Shown here: one piece after another, positions 40,398 through 50,663 of the stretch
How positions within the stretch are numbered: the first letter of the stretch is position 1
Layout: every line of letters starts with the position of its first letter
Source of the DNA: Sapria himalayana
Taxonomy: Eukaryota; Streptophyta; Magnoliopsida; Malpighiales; Rafflesiaceae
Length of the DNA stretch: 64,000 nt
NCBI GenBank assembly: GCA_029783825.1
Contig: JAREIK010002045.1
Span: 34,347 to 98,346, forward strand
Reading direction: 5' to 3'
Made by a program: the position numbers and the translations under genes
Notes under the pieces: model-generated
Databases searched by the model: none
What the model was told of the DNA's origin: nothing
What the model saw: the letters and a program-made list of their open reading frames with translations, nothing else

Positions 40398-43192
40398 ATA
40401 TAAAGTTAAATCAATAAACTCCTAAACCCCATAATGCCTAAATACATAAACCATTAAATCACTAAATACTACTTAATAATTAATAAATCTATTTTTTATT
40501 GCTATTTATTATATTTTTAAATAGTCATTTTAATTATTTATTAGAGTATTTATTTAGAAATATTTATTACAAAATAAATTATGAGTGGGACAAATATAAT
40601 TTAAATAATATATTATTTTTCTAATAAAAATATACGCTTATAAAAGAAGTATAAATTTAAAAATTAAAAATTATTATCAAGTAATATAAGTTTCTTTAAT
40701 TTTGAATCAATTTGGATTTTGTAAATATTTTTTAATTAATATCTATCTTAATATTAAGTGTTTATAAATTTAATTTTTGATCATTTTATAATATCTATCA
40801 ATAAAATTATTTATATGATATATAATTATTAATTTTATTATAACAAAATATTATATTAAAATTTCAAATAATTTTAAATATTATTATATTTTCAAATTTT
40901 ATATCCTATGAAAATGATAAAAAATTATAGAAATTTTTTCTGTTATTTTATTTTTTTAAATAAAACCTATAAACCACTAAAAGTCTAAAAACATAAATCG
41001 CTAAACTCTCAACGACAAAACCTCTAAATACTTAAATCATTAAAGTGGTATACATTAATAATAAATCATAAATCTCAATGTAATTTTTATTCAGTATAAT
41101 TTTAAATTTTTATTTTAATTATTTATAAATTTATTTTATAGAAATATTAATTACAAAATAAATTATTAGTGAGACAGATCTAATTTAAATTAAACCAGTA
41201 TCCCTAAATAATAAATAATAAATCTCATTTTTTTTCAATATAATTTTAAATATTCATTTTAATTATTTATTTGTTTATTTATATATAAATATTAATTACA
41301 AAATAATTTGAGTAAGACAAATATAATATATATAAATTATTTTTCATCAAAAAATTATTGATAAATTTTTTTAAAGTAAAAAAATTTCAAAACAAAAAAT
41401 TATTATATAGTAATATATTTTACTTTTCTTCTGAATCATTTTAGTTTTATAATTATATTTTAATTGATATCTATCTTATTAATAATAGATTATTAATTTA
41501 TTTTTTGATCATTATTAGAATATTTATCAATAAAATTGTTTATATTGTATTTATATGATATATAAATTTAATGATTATTATAACTAAATATTGTATTCGC
41601 ATAAAAAAAATTAAAAATTATTTTTTTTTCAAAGGTTATAACTTTTGAAAATATCAAAAAAAATAAAAAAAAAAATTTATTATTTTATTTTTTTAATAAA
41701 ACCTATAAACCACTAAATTCATACACAGTTAAATCAGTAAACTCCTAAACCTCATAATGCCTAAATACATAAACCTTTAAACTACTATATACTACTTAAT
41801 AATTAATAAATTTAATTTTTATTTCTATTTATTATAATTTTAAATATTCATTTTAATTATTTATTAGTTTATTTTTATAGAAATATTTATTACAAAATAA
41901 ATTATTAGTGTGCCAAATATAATTTAAAAAAAATATATGCTTATAAAAGAAGTAGAAATTTAAAATTTAAAAATTTAAAATTATTATCCAGAAGTATATT
42001 TTACTATAATTTTGAAACAATTTGTGTTTTGTAATTATTTTTTAATTAATATCTATCTTAATATCAATAGTTTATAAATTTAATTTTGATCATTATTATA
42101 ATATATATCAATAAAATTATTTATTAAATTCATATGATATATAATTATTAATATTATTATAACTAAGTATTGTATTCACATTTCAAAAAAATTTAAATAT
42201 TATTATATTTTCAAAGGGTATAACCTATGAAAATGAGAAAAAAATATAGCAAATTTTTTTGATATTTTATTTTTTTAAATAAAATGTATAAACCACAAAA
42301 AGCCTAAAAACATAAATCGCTAAAATCCTGAATGAAAAAACCTCTAAATACTTAAACCATTAAACTGGTATACAGTAATAATAAATCATAAACCTCATTT
42401 TAAATTTTATTCAGTATAATTTCAAATTTTTATTTTAATTATTTATCAGTTTATTTTTGTAGAAATATTAATTACAAAATAAATTATTAGTGAGACAGAT
42501 CTAATTTAAATTAAAACAGTATCTCTAAATAATAAATAATAAATTTCTTTTTTTTCATTATAATTTTAAATATTCATTTTAATTATTTATTTGTTTATTT
42601 TTATATAAATATTAATTACAAAATAAATTGAGCTAGACAAAAATAATTTATATAAATTATTTTTTATCAAAAAATTATAGATTAACTTTTTAAAAGAAAA
42701 AATGTTCAAAACAAAAAAATATTATATAGTAATATATTTTGCTTTGCTTCTAAATCATTTTAGGTTTTGTAATTATATTTTAATTGATATCTATCTAAAT
42801 AATAATAGATAATTAATTTATTTTTTAATCATTATTAGAATATTTATCAATAAAATTATTTATATTGAATTTACATGATATATTATTATTAAGATTATTA
42901 TAACTAAATATTATATTTACATTTGGAAATAATAATAAATTATTATATTTTTAAAGGTTATCATCTTTGAAAATGAGATAATCACAAAAATAAATTTTTT
43001 GTTATTTTATTGTTTATATAAGACCTATAAACAACTAAATACATATACACTTAAATCATTAAACTCCTAAACCCCAAAACCCTTAAATACTTAAACATTT
43101 AAACCATCTTTAAAGGTTTAAGTATTTATAAATAATATATAAATATTTATCAATAAATAATAGTTTATTAATTTATTTTTTGATCATTATTA
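40398..43192 (-). repeat. AT-rich satellite, block 6 (- orientation)
   Basis: Palindrome centres are near 40900, 41639, 42220 and 42960. It continues the ~1.35-kb higher-order pattern. From about 42000 rightward it is the left part of a segmental duplication matching about 59430-60614. No gene is seen. Confidence 0.92.
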
Positions 43193-43197
43193 TATTT
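43193..43197. repeat. Copia target-site duplication, left (TATTT)
   Basis: Five bases abutting the TG of the LTR. Identical to 48437-48441. Confidence 0.92.
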
Positions 43198-43750
43198 TGT
43201 TGGGTAATCGCGCTTCCACGGGTAGTGAGATTAAGAACAGAAAACAACAGAAAACACAGTAACAAGCAATATATATATATCCCAATCTACAAGCATCCAC
43301 GACAGAATCAAAACGAGAAATCAACACAAAAATAATGTGGTTCGCTAGTTGCTCAGTACGACTAGCTACCTCCACTAGAAAACACGTGTACGTTACAGAT
43401 TAAAACCAAGAATAGAATGTCTTACAGTATGCAGCATGGAGCAGTCGCGAAATCACGCAGAGAGAAGAAGAGAGGATGATGAACAGTTCAACCGAGTCAA
43501 AAAATAGCCGCCTGAAAAAATAAATACAAATCATTTTATACAAAAAATAAACATCCGGTTCATTTAACCGAAGCGGGTCGGATCATGGAACGGGCCAGGC
43601 TCTACTCCAAAAATTTCGGCTCGCTGACCGGACAGCGAGACCTCTGTTATTGTGCTACTGCTGCATCCCTGGGCTTTTAATATTTCCTTTCCTGCACTTA
43701 CATGAAAATATTAAAACAGATTAAGTAAAAAACAAATTACATATACAACA
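43198..43750 (-). repeat. Copia 3' LTR
   Basis: Begins TGTTGGGTAATC and ends ATATACAACA on the + strand. It differs from the other LTR at roughly 45-50 of about 553 positions by my visual comparison, many of them C/T or G/A, including a small hypervariable patch near 43380-43400. Confidence 0.95.
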
Positions 43751-43762
43751 ATCTCCACCTTA
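43751..43762 (-). promoter_or_regulatory. Copia polypurine tract
   Basis: On the - strand TAAGGTGGAGAT directly precedes the 3' LTR. It is the usual purine-rich primer for plus-strand synthesis in plant Copia elements. Confidence 0.85.
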
Positions 43763-43818
43763 ATTTGTTTTGCATACAGATAGAGAGACACTCTCTATAA
43801 ATAGTTAGTCTAAAAAGA

Positions 43819-44244
43819 CTACATCTGATTTGATATGTTCACTAAGTAAAGACAGTGTCTTAACTTATTCAGAGTAACAGGTTTGGTAAACATGCCAGCT
43901 GGATTATCAAAAGTTGCAATCTTCTTTACTTGTACCCTCTTCACAGATCGAAGAAAATGATACTCCACATCAATGTGCTTTGTCCTCTCATGGTTCACTT
44001 GGTCTTTTGCTAAACAAATAGCACTGAGGTTGTCATAAAAGACTATTGCAACCTCTTCATAAAGACCAAGGTCCTTGAGAAAACCTTTCATCCATATCCC
44101 TTCCTTCGCAGCTTTAGTCAGAGCCATATACTCTACTTCAGTAGAAGATAAAGTAACAGAAGATTATAGTGTGGCTTTCCAGCTAACTACAGAACCACAT
44201 ACAGTGAAGACATAACCAGTCATAGACCGTCTACTGTCAACATC
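43819..44244 (-). pseudogene. Copia pol: RNase H end and C-terminus
   Basis: The reading frame continues from the reverse transcriptase through two stops, TGA at 44245-44247 and TAA at 44164-44166. It shows SMTGYVF, SWKATL, SSTEVEYMAL and KHIDVEYHFLR, the normal C-terminal RNase H signature of Copia polyproteins. The Asp of YDNLSAI is kept. It ends at the TAG-type stop at 43819. There is no env-like third gene between here and the LTR. Confidence 0.9.
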
Positions 44245-44247
44245 TCA

Positions 44248-45846
44248 TGCATAGTCAGAATCATAATATCCTACCAGCAAGAGTTCAGATTCATTACCAA
44301 ATATCAGACCAACATCAGAAGTCCCCTTTAGGTACCTAAGTATCCTCTTAACAGCTTTCCAGTGCTCTTGACCAGGGTTTATCATAAAGCTACTCACTGC
44401 ACTTACTGTATGAGCAATATCAGGTCGGGTGCACACCATAAGATACATGAGGCTCCCGACAGCACTAGAATAAGGAACCTTAGATATTTGTTCCTTATCA
44501 GATTCAGATTGAGGACAATATTCTAATGTCAGATGGAGATTAGAAGCAAATGGTGAGGACAGAGGCTTATAAGAAACCATTCCAAATCTAGATAGAAGTT
44601 TCTGAATATATTGTTTCTGTTAAAGAAACAATTTTCTTTTAATTCTATCTCTGAATATTTTCATACCTAAAATTTGCTTTGCTCCTCGAAAATCTTTCAT
44701 ATCAAATTCAGAACTGAGGAGATCTTTCAGTTCCTGAATATTAGATTTATTTCTGGTAGCAATAAGAATATCATTTACATACAATAGCAAGTAGATATAT
44801 GACTCATCTTTGTGCCTTTTGAAATAAACACAGCAGTCATGGTCACACTTACTGTATTCATGACTAGTCATGAAATAGTCAAATCTCTTGTACCACTGAC
44901 GGGGAGACTGCTTAAGTCCATAAAGGGACTTCAGAAGCTTGCACACATGGGTTTCCTTGCCTGATACCTCAAAACCCTCAGGCTGGCTCATGAAGATCTC
45001 TTCATCGTGATCTCCATGAAGAAAAGCAGTTTTGACATCTAGTTGCTCAAGTTCAAGATTCTGATGTGCTACTAATGCTAGAAGTATTCTTATTGAGGTA
45101 TGTCTAACTACAGGAGAGAATATCTCATTGTAGTCAATACCCTTTTTCTGACTGAACCCTCTTGCAACTAGACATGCCTTAAACTTTAAACCACCAGCAA
45201 TTGAGGCATCTTCTTTCTTCTTGAAAATCCATTTACAAGACACTATTTTTCTTCCCTTTGGTTTAGGTACAATGATCCAGGTACCATTCTTATGAAGAGA
45301 TTCAATTTCTTCATTCATGGCAACGAACCATGACTCAGACTCAGGACAATTAACAGCATTCCTGAAGGAGGATGGTTCAGGAATGTCAATTTCTTCGGCA
45401 ACTTGTAGGGCAAATCCTACAAACTCATCAAAGTCGAATCTCAGAGGAGGACGTGCGTTCACCCTCCTTTGTCTATCCCTTGCAATACAGTAGGGAATAG
45501 ACTCTTCAGGTGCAGTTTCAGGATCAGGTTCAATAACAGATTTAGCATCATTTTTATGATTAGCTATCGTTTGTCTAGAAACAACAGACATCCTTCATGG
45601 AGCTACAGATTCAGATTTTAGCTCCACCTTAAGTTCAGCTTGAGGAACATCAGGTAACTGAATAGGACTAGGTACTTGTTTCAGAATGACACTCTCGTCG
45701 AAGGTAACACTCCTAGAGAGTATAACTCTCTTTTCAGATGGTGACCTGATATGGAATCCTTTGACTCCATCACCATAACCAACAAATATTCCCTTGCGTG
45801 CTCGAGGTTCAAGCTTACCATCATTTACATGATGTAGGCAATACAC
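44248..45846 (-). pseudogene. Copia pol: linker, reverse transcriptase and start of RNase H
   Basis: Reads KGIFVGYGDGVKG (end of the integrase region), a linker, then reverse transcriptase: NGTWIIVPKPKG, KWIFKKK, GIDYNEIFSPV, QLDVKTAFLHGD and SLYGLKQSPRQWYKRF. The active-site box reads YVND instead of YVDD: the first Asp is Asn at 44773-44775. The frame has stops at 45595-45597 and 44620-44622. It enters from the integrase frame through a one-base deletion near 45835. It would make no functional polymerase. Confidence 0.93.
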
Positions 45847-46625
45847 CCGAACACCTTCAGATTGGAATAATCTGCAGGTTTACCAGTCCACACTTCAAAT
45901 GGAATTTTAAAGTTAATTCCACTATGTGGCGATCTGTTTATCAGATGGCATGCGGTATTAACAGCTTCAGCCCAAAACTCTTTGCTTAAGCCTGATTGAG
46001 AGAGCATACATCTAGTTCTCTCCAGAAGAGTTTGGTTTATTCTTTCAGTAATGTCATTCTGCTGAGGAGTGTCCCTAATAGTTTTGTGTCTCGCAATACC
46101 TTTGTCCTTACAGAATTCCTCAAATTCAGATGAACAGAATTCTAGACCATTATCTGTTCGTAACAGTTTAACCTTCTTTTGTGTTTGATTTTCTACTAAG
46201 CTAACCCACTGCTTAAACTTTATAAAAGTCTCGGATTTATGTTTCATCATGAATACCCAGGACATTCTGGAGTAATCATCAACTAAACATAAATAAAAAT
46301 GAGCACCCCCAAGAGATGTGACTCTAGAAGGGCCCCAACAGTAAGCATGGATATAATCCAAAATACTGTTTGTGCAATGTATGGCTTTACCGAACTTAGT
46401 TCTATGTTTCTTACCAAAAACACAATGATCACAGAAATTTAATTTACTGACTCTATGACCAACAAGAAGATTAAGATCAGAGAGAATTTTCATACCTTTC
46501 GCTCCCATATGTGCGAGCCGTATATGCCATAGTCTGCTAAGTTCAGCTTTGTCTTCAGATGCTGGCTCTCCGGATGTGACAGCAATAGCCCCTGTCACCG
46601 TGGAACCTATTAGTGTGTATAACAT
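45825..46625 (-). pseudogene. Copia pol: integrase
   Basis: The zinc-binding HHCC is intact (LWHIRLAHM ... FCDHC; His34, His39, Cys65, Cys68 of the open segment). In the catalytic D-D-E core, the first Asp, expected in IHSDLWGP, reads Tyr (IHAYCWGP, codon 46341-46343). The second Asp is kept (RTDNG, residue 158) and so is the Glu (TERINQT, residue 194). HNG before the Glu reads QND. The segment ends at TAA 45825-45827 just after a one-base deletion. It is inactive as it stands. Confidence 0.93.
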
Positions 46626-46661
46626 TCCAGTTTTCTGCCCCTTCAGTACAACATCATCTCC

Positions 46662-47018
46662 TCAGTGAACATTCAGTGTTCCCTCTCTACCACTAAATGA
46701 ATATCCCTGATCATCCAGAACACCGAGAGAAATGAGATTCATTGTCATCTCAAGGACATATCTCACATTTGAAAGTGAGACAATCCGGCCATCCCAAGTT
46801 TTCAGTCTGACTGTGCCGATTCCAACCACCTTACATGGTTGGATGTTCTCCACCATAGCATGGCCAGCTTCCTTCTTGTCATATTTGCTTAACCACTCCA
46901 AGTGAGTGCTTATATGAAAGGAAGCACCAGTATCCAGGATCCAAGAATCTGATCTTGCGATCATTGTGGAGATTACCAACACAAGGTCTTCTCCATCATG
47001 CAGATCATCAAAAGTCAC
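46662..47018 (-). pseudogene. Copia pol: aspartic protease
   Basis: The catalytic motif is WILDTGAS, with the Asp codon at 46932-46934, followed by the usual GIGTVRLKTWDGR and LSNVRYV...NLISLG. The domain looks intact. It is cut off from gag by a TAG at 47091-47093 and from integrase by a TGA at 46662-46664, both in the same frame as their neighbours. Confidence 0.92.
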
Positions 47019-47090
47019 AGCAGCAGCAGGTGGGGGGTTAGGTTGACCTTGCTGTTCCAGCCTTGCTCTCTTCTTCAGACACTCAGTTTT

Positions 47091-47794
47091 CTAATGCCTT
47101 TTCTGTTTAAAGTAGTGACAAATGTCACCCTCCTTTGACCTCTTCTGAATCTTATTTCCCTTCTTCTTGAATGGAACAAGTTGTGGCCTCCTGTTTGTCA
47201 CCACCAATCCAGCAGGATATTGTTCAAGTCTTTCAACCGCAGCCTTCTGCCTCATCTCTCTGGAGTGTAGGGCAGCCCGAACATCCTCTAGTGTGATCTC
47301 CTCCTTTCCCACAATGAGAGATTCAACAAAATTTTCATAGGAAACCAAGAGTAGAAGTGCAGCATCCTCATCATCCACACGTTTAAAATCCATGAGGATG
47401 CTGTTCAAGTCATCCAGATGCTTCTTCAAAGAGGTTCCCTCTTGCATCCTCAGTGTGAACAGCCTTCTCTTCAACAGAACTTGTTCGTCAATGATTTAGT
47501 CATGTACAGAGACTCAAGCTTGAGCCACAGTCCTGCAGCAGATTCCTCATCTGCTACCTCAGCGATGACTTCATCCGACAAGCTCAATAGAATGGTAGAG
47601 TGTGCTTTCTCTTCACGTCTCCAAGCCTCAACCTCGGTTATTCCAAGAGCAGCAGCAGTGTGTGGACCGAAGCCTTGAACCAGAGGACTACAAATATCGA
47701 AGTTTTTCAAATGCGCTCGCATTTTAATCTGCCACATACTAAACTCATTTCTGCCGTTGAATTTCTCAATCGTGGTGTTTAGGGTTCCAGCCAT
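47091..47794 (-). pseudogene. Copia gag (capsid and degenerate zinc knuckle)
   Basis: Starts at ATG 47792-47794 (MAGTLNTTIEKFNG..FSMWQIKM), a typical Copia gag with the LESLYMTKSLTNK motif. A one-base deletion near 47475-47480 shifts the frame. The shifted frame continues RRLFTLRMQEGTSLKKHL to the zinc knuckle, which reads CHYFKQKRH, so the second Cys is Phe. The Trp normally after the His is a TAG stop (47091-47093); KTEC follows beyond it. No virus-like particle protein of full length can be made. Confidence 0.92.
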
Positions 47795-47867
47795 TTCAAT
47801 AGAATATTGCTTGTGCAGAAAAATCTCAAACCCTAAATGCTAAATTGCTCGAAAAATCCAAAACCAA

Positions 47868-47879
47868 GCTCTGATACCA
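47868..47879 (-). promoter_or_regulatory. Copia primer binding site (initiator tRNA-Met)
   Basis: On the - strand TGGTATCAGAGC lies two bases inside the 5' LTR. It is complementary to the 3' end of plant initiator tRNA-Met, the usual primer for Copia elements. Confidence 0.95.
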
Positions 47880-47881
47880 AT

Positions 47882-48436
47882 TGTTGGGTAATCGCACTTC
47901 CACGGGTAGTGAGATTAAGAACAGAAAACAACAGAAAACACAGAAACAAGTAATATATATTTATCCCAATCCACAAGCATCCATGACAGAATCAAAATGC
48001 GAAATCAACACAGAAATAACGTGGTTCGCTAGTTGCTCAGTACGACTAGCTACCTCCACCAGAAAATGCTTATGTGTTATAGATTAAAACCAAGAATAGA
48101 ATGTCTTACAATATGCAGCACGGAGCAATCATGAAATCGCGCAGCGAGAAGAAGAGAGGATGATAAACAGTTCAACCGGGTCAAAAAATAGCCGCCCAAA
48201 AAAATAAATACAAATCATTTTATACAAAAAATAAACATCCGGTTCATTTAACCGAAGCCGGTCAGATCATGGAACGGGCTAGGCTCTGCTCGAAAAATTT
48301 CGTCCTGCTGACCGGACAGCGGGACCTCTGTTATTATGCTACTGCTACATCCCCAGGTTTTTAATATTTTATTCCTGCACTTACATGAAAATATTAAAAT
48401 AGATTATTAAGTAAAAAACAAATTACATATACAACA
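47882..48436 (-). repeat. Copia 5' LTR
   Basis: Begins TGTTGGGTAATCGC and ends ATATACAACA on the + strand. It is the upstream LTR for the - strand element because the primer site lies just inside it. It contains a small stem CCGGTT...AACCG near 48239. Confidence 0.95.
48217..48224 (-). promoter_or_regulatory. Candidate TATA box in Copia 5' LTR
   Basis: TATAAAAT on the - strand, about 215 bases into the LTR, which is a plausible U3 position. The equivalent is kept in the 3' LTR. In such AT-rich sequence a match can arise by chance. Confidence 0.35.
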
Positions 48437-48441
48437 TATTT
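48437..48441. repeat. Copia target-site duplication, right (TATTT)
   Basis: Identical to 43193-43197; confirms one clean integration. Confidence 0.92.
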
Positions 48442-49286
48442 AAATATATATTTAGTTTATTAATATCTATCAATAAAATCTTTTATTTTTAATTTACATG
48501 ATATATAATTATTAAGTTTATTATAACTAAATATTGTATTCACATTTGAAAAAAATTTAAAAATTATTATATTTATAAAGGTTATAACCTTCAAAATTTA
48601 TAAAAAATTTGAAAAATAATTTTTTTGTTATTTCATTATTTAAATAAAACATATAAACTACTCAATGCCTAAACACTTAAATCACTAAACTACTCTTAAA
48701 TACTTAAACCATTAAACCGGTATACCCTAAATAATTAATCATAAATCTCATTTTTTTTTGTATTCAATATAATTTTAATATTCATTTTAATTATTTATTA
48801 GTTTATTTTTATAGAAATATTAATTACAAAATAAAATTATGAATGAGACAAATATAATTTAAATAATTTATCTTCATCAAAAAAATTTATAAGCTTATAA
48901 AAAGAATCAAAAATTTAAAAATAAAAAATTATTATTTAGTCATATATTTTACTTTGATTTTGAATCGTTTTAGATTTTGCAAATATATTTTAATTAATAT
49001 CTATCTTATTAATAATAGTTTATTAATCTATTTTATGATCAGTATTATAATATCGTTCAATATAATTATTTATATTGAATTTACATGATATTTATTTTTA
49101 TGAATATTATAATTAAATATTGTATTTACATTTGAAAAAAAAATAAAAATTATAATATTTTCAATGGTTATAACCTTGAAAATGAGAAAAAAATCATAAA
49201 AATAATTTTTTTGTTATTTAATTATTTAAATAAAACCTATAAACTACAAAATACCTAAATACTTAAATTACTAAACTCCTAAACCC
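48442..49286 (-). repeat. AT-rich satellite, block 7 (- orientation)
   Basis: Two palindromes (about 48583 and 49170). It continues the monomer interrupted by Copia and matches about 60630-61460 base for base over long runs. It ends inside an octamer block (…CTAAACTCCTAAACCCT) where module B starts. Confidence 0.9.
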
Positions 49287-50297
49287 TAATACTGCTGCAC
49301 CACACACACATAGCGATGGACCACTGTACACACGTGCACATATTCATGTCCATTTTGGTGTAGCATTTAGAGGGGCCAGGAAGTCCTGGAAGCAGCCAGA
49401 AGTTTGGGCCACAGGCTTGTAGAGGGCCCCACTAGCAAGCCGGGATGATAACATTTAGACAACTGATGAGACCGAGCAAAGTGGTCGGGAGTAAACCCAG
49501 AAGTAGCTAGGAGTGGGTCCTACTATCCCTATTAGGCAGCATAGAGGGCCACCCAACCGTCGCCCAACAGGAGTAGCGGGTAATCCATGATTAATTGGTG
49601 AGCCGGTAAAATCCGAAGCATCACCAAGCAGGGCCAGTAAGCAATGGAGTCCAGACCATCCACACGGGAGCGAAAGATTCAAACTTGTAGTTTATGTTTG
49701 TAGTCTTATTTGTATTTTGGACATTATATGCACCATGTACTTGTAGAGATGGATCATGACATACTCACACACACAATCTTGTTTGTTCTCTATGTAGCAT
49801 CCAATGAGGGCAACTGGATCCATGAGTGAATCTAAGTGGGGCCCACTGTGCATTTTGTAAATACACATTAGGCGATGCTCCACTCCCGGGAGTAGAAGAC
49901 CCAACTTTATAGCATTTTGTAATTTTACTTGTATTCTAGCTTAGTTGTACGCATAGATAATTAGACTATGTGATGGACCTCATCACACATGCACACCGAT
50001 GCATGCATATTTTTTGATATTTTGTCAGTGCAACATACAGCAACTTATTGGAGCTCGAGGAGGAAGCATTCTAACCCAAGAGATACTCTTTTGAAGATAG
50101 TTGGAGGAAAAGAATGTGGAATTCAGAGGTGAGAATGAATTGACAAAGTGCCGTAGATATGGACTTGTGGATTTATGGGTATTCAATTTTACATGTATTC
50201 CATTGCATAGCAATGACATTGGCAAACGCTTGATGGTGCATGTCACACACATGCACAATCTTATATTTGCATAGTTTTAATATGGTGCATCATTCAG

Positions 50298-50389
50298 GTT
50301 CCTCCAAAAGGATTGGACAAATCCGGATGGAAAGGATGCTGTGGGCATATTGACTCAATGCCAACTTTAAATTCCGGGAATGTCAGGTG
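50298..50389 (+). other. Exon-like segment in module B
   Basis: A short stretch between an AG (…CATTCAG/GTTCC) and a GTGATT. In the 62470-62562 copy it is open and reads VPPKGLDKSEWKGC...MPTLNSGNAR before a stop. All three module copies have it. Substitutions between copies change amino acids freely, so selection on a protein is not evident. The family is not recognised. Confidence 0.25.
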
Positions 50390-50539
50390 ATTTTAGTTGT
50401 ATTCGTACGCTTTGAATTATTAGGCATTATGTTTTTTTATGTATTTTATGCATAGAATCATTAAGGTGCATAGGATTTGGTGGGCTGGCCTAAATTAGTC
50501 AGCTTTTTAGACTCTTGTAAGTTGTGTGCCTAAATGATA

Positions 50540-50575
50540 AATAAAGTGTGTATTTTCAAAAAAAAAACAAAAAAA
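50540..50575 (+). other. Polyadenylation signal plus A-tract
   Basis: AATAAA at 50540-50545 and an A-tract at 50558-50575 with a single C. Same layout as at 3073 and 62713. Confidence 0.6.
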
Positions 50576-50577
50576 TA

Positions 50578-50663
50578 CCATAAACCCTAAACTTTAAATC
50601 CTAAACCGTAAACCATAAACTATATCCCTAACCCATAAACCCTAAATCCTAAATCATAATTTT
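50578..50663. repeat. Degenerate telomere-like block (heptamers)
   Basis: About twelve 7-mers near AAACCCT, directly after the A-tract. Confidence 0.75.

Larger units (their letters stand above)
43198..48436 (-). mobile_element. Ty1/Copia LTR retrotransposon (Tork/TNT1-like), complete but inactive
   Basis: 5239 bp. LTRs of 553 and 555 bp begin TG and end CA, with a perfect 5-bp target duplication. On the - strand the order is 5' LTR, tRNA-Met primer site, gag, protease, integrase, reverse transcriptase, RNase H, polypurine tract and 3' LTR; integrase before reverse transcriptase is diagnostic of Copia. Two one-base deletions, several stops and replaced catalytic residues make it dead. It sits in satellite DNA within a segmental duplication, and its unfilled site is kept in the other copy near 60614-60630. 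Confidence 0.97.

Noticed and set aside
49455..49682. 75-codon open frame on the - strand, repeated at 61629-61856
   Set aside because: The two copies are near-identical only because module B is duplicated. No domain is recognisable and no promoter or splice context was seen.
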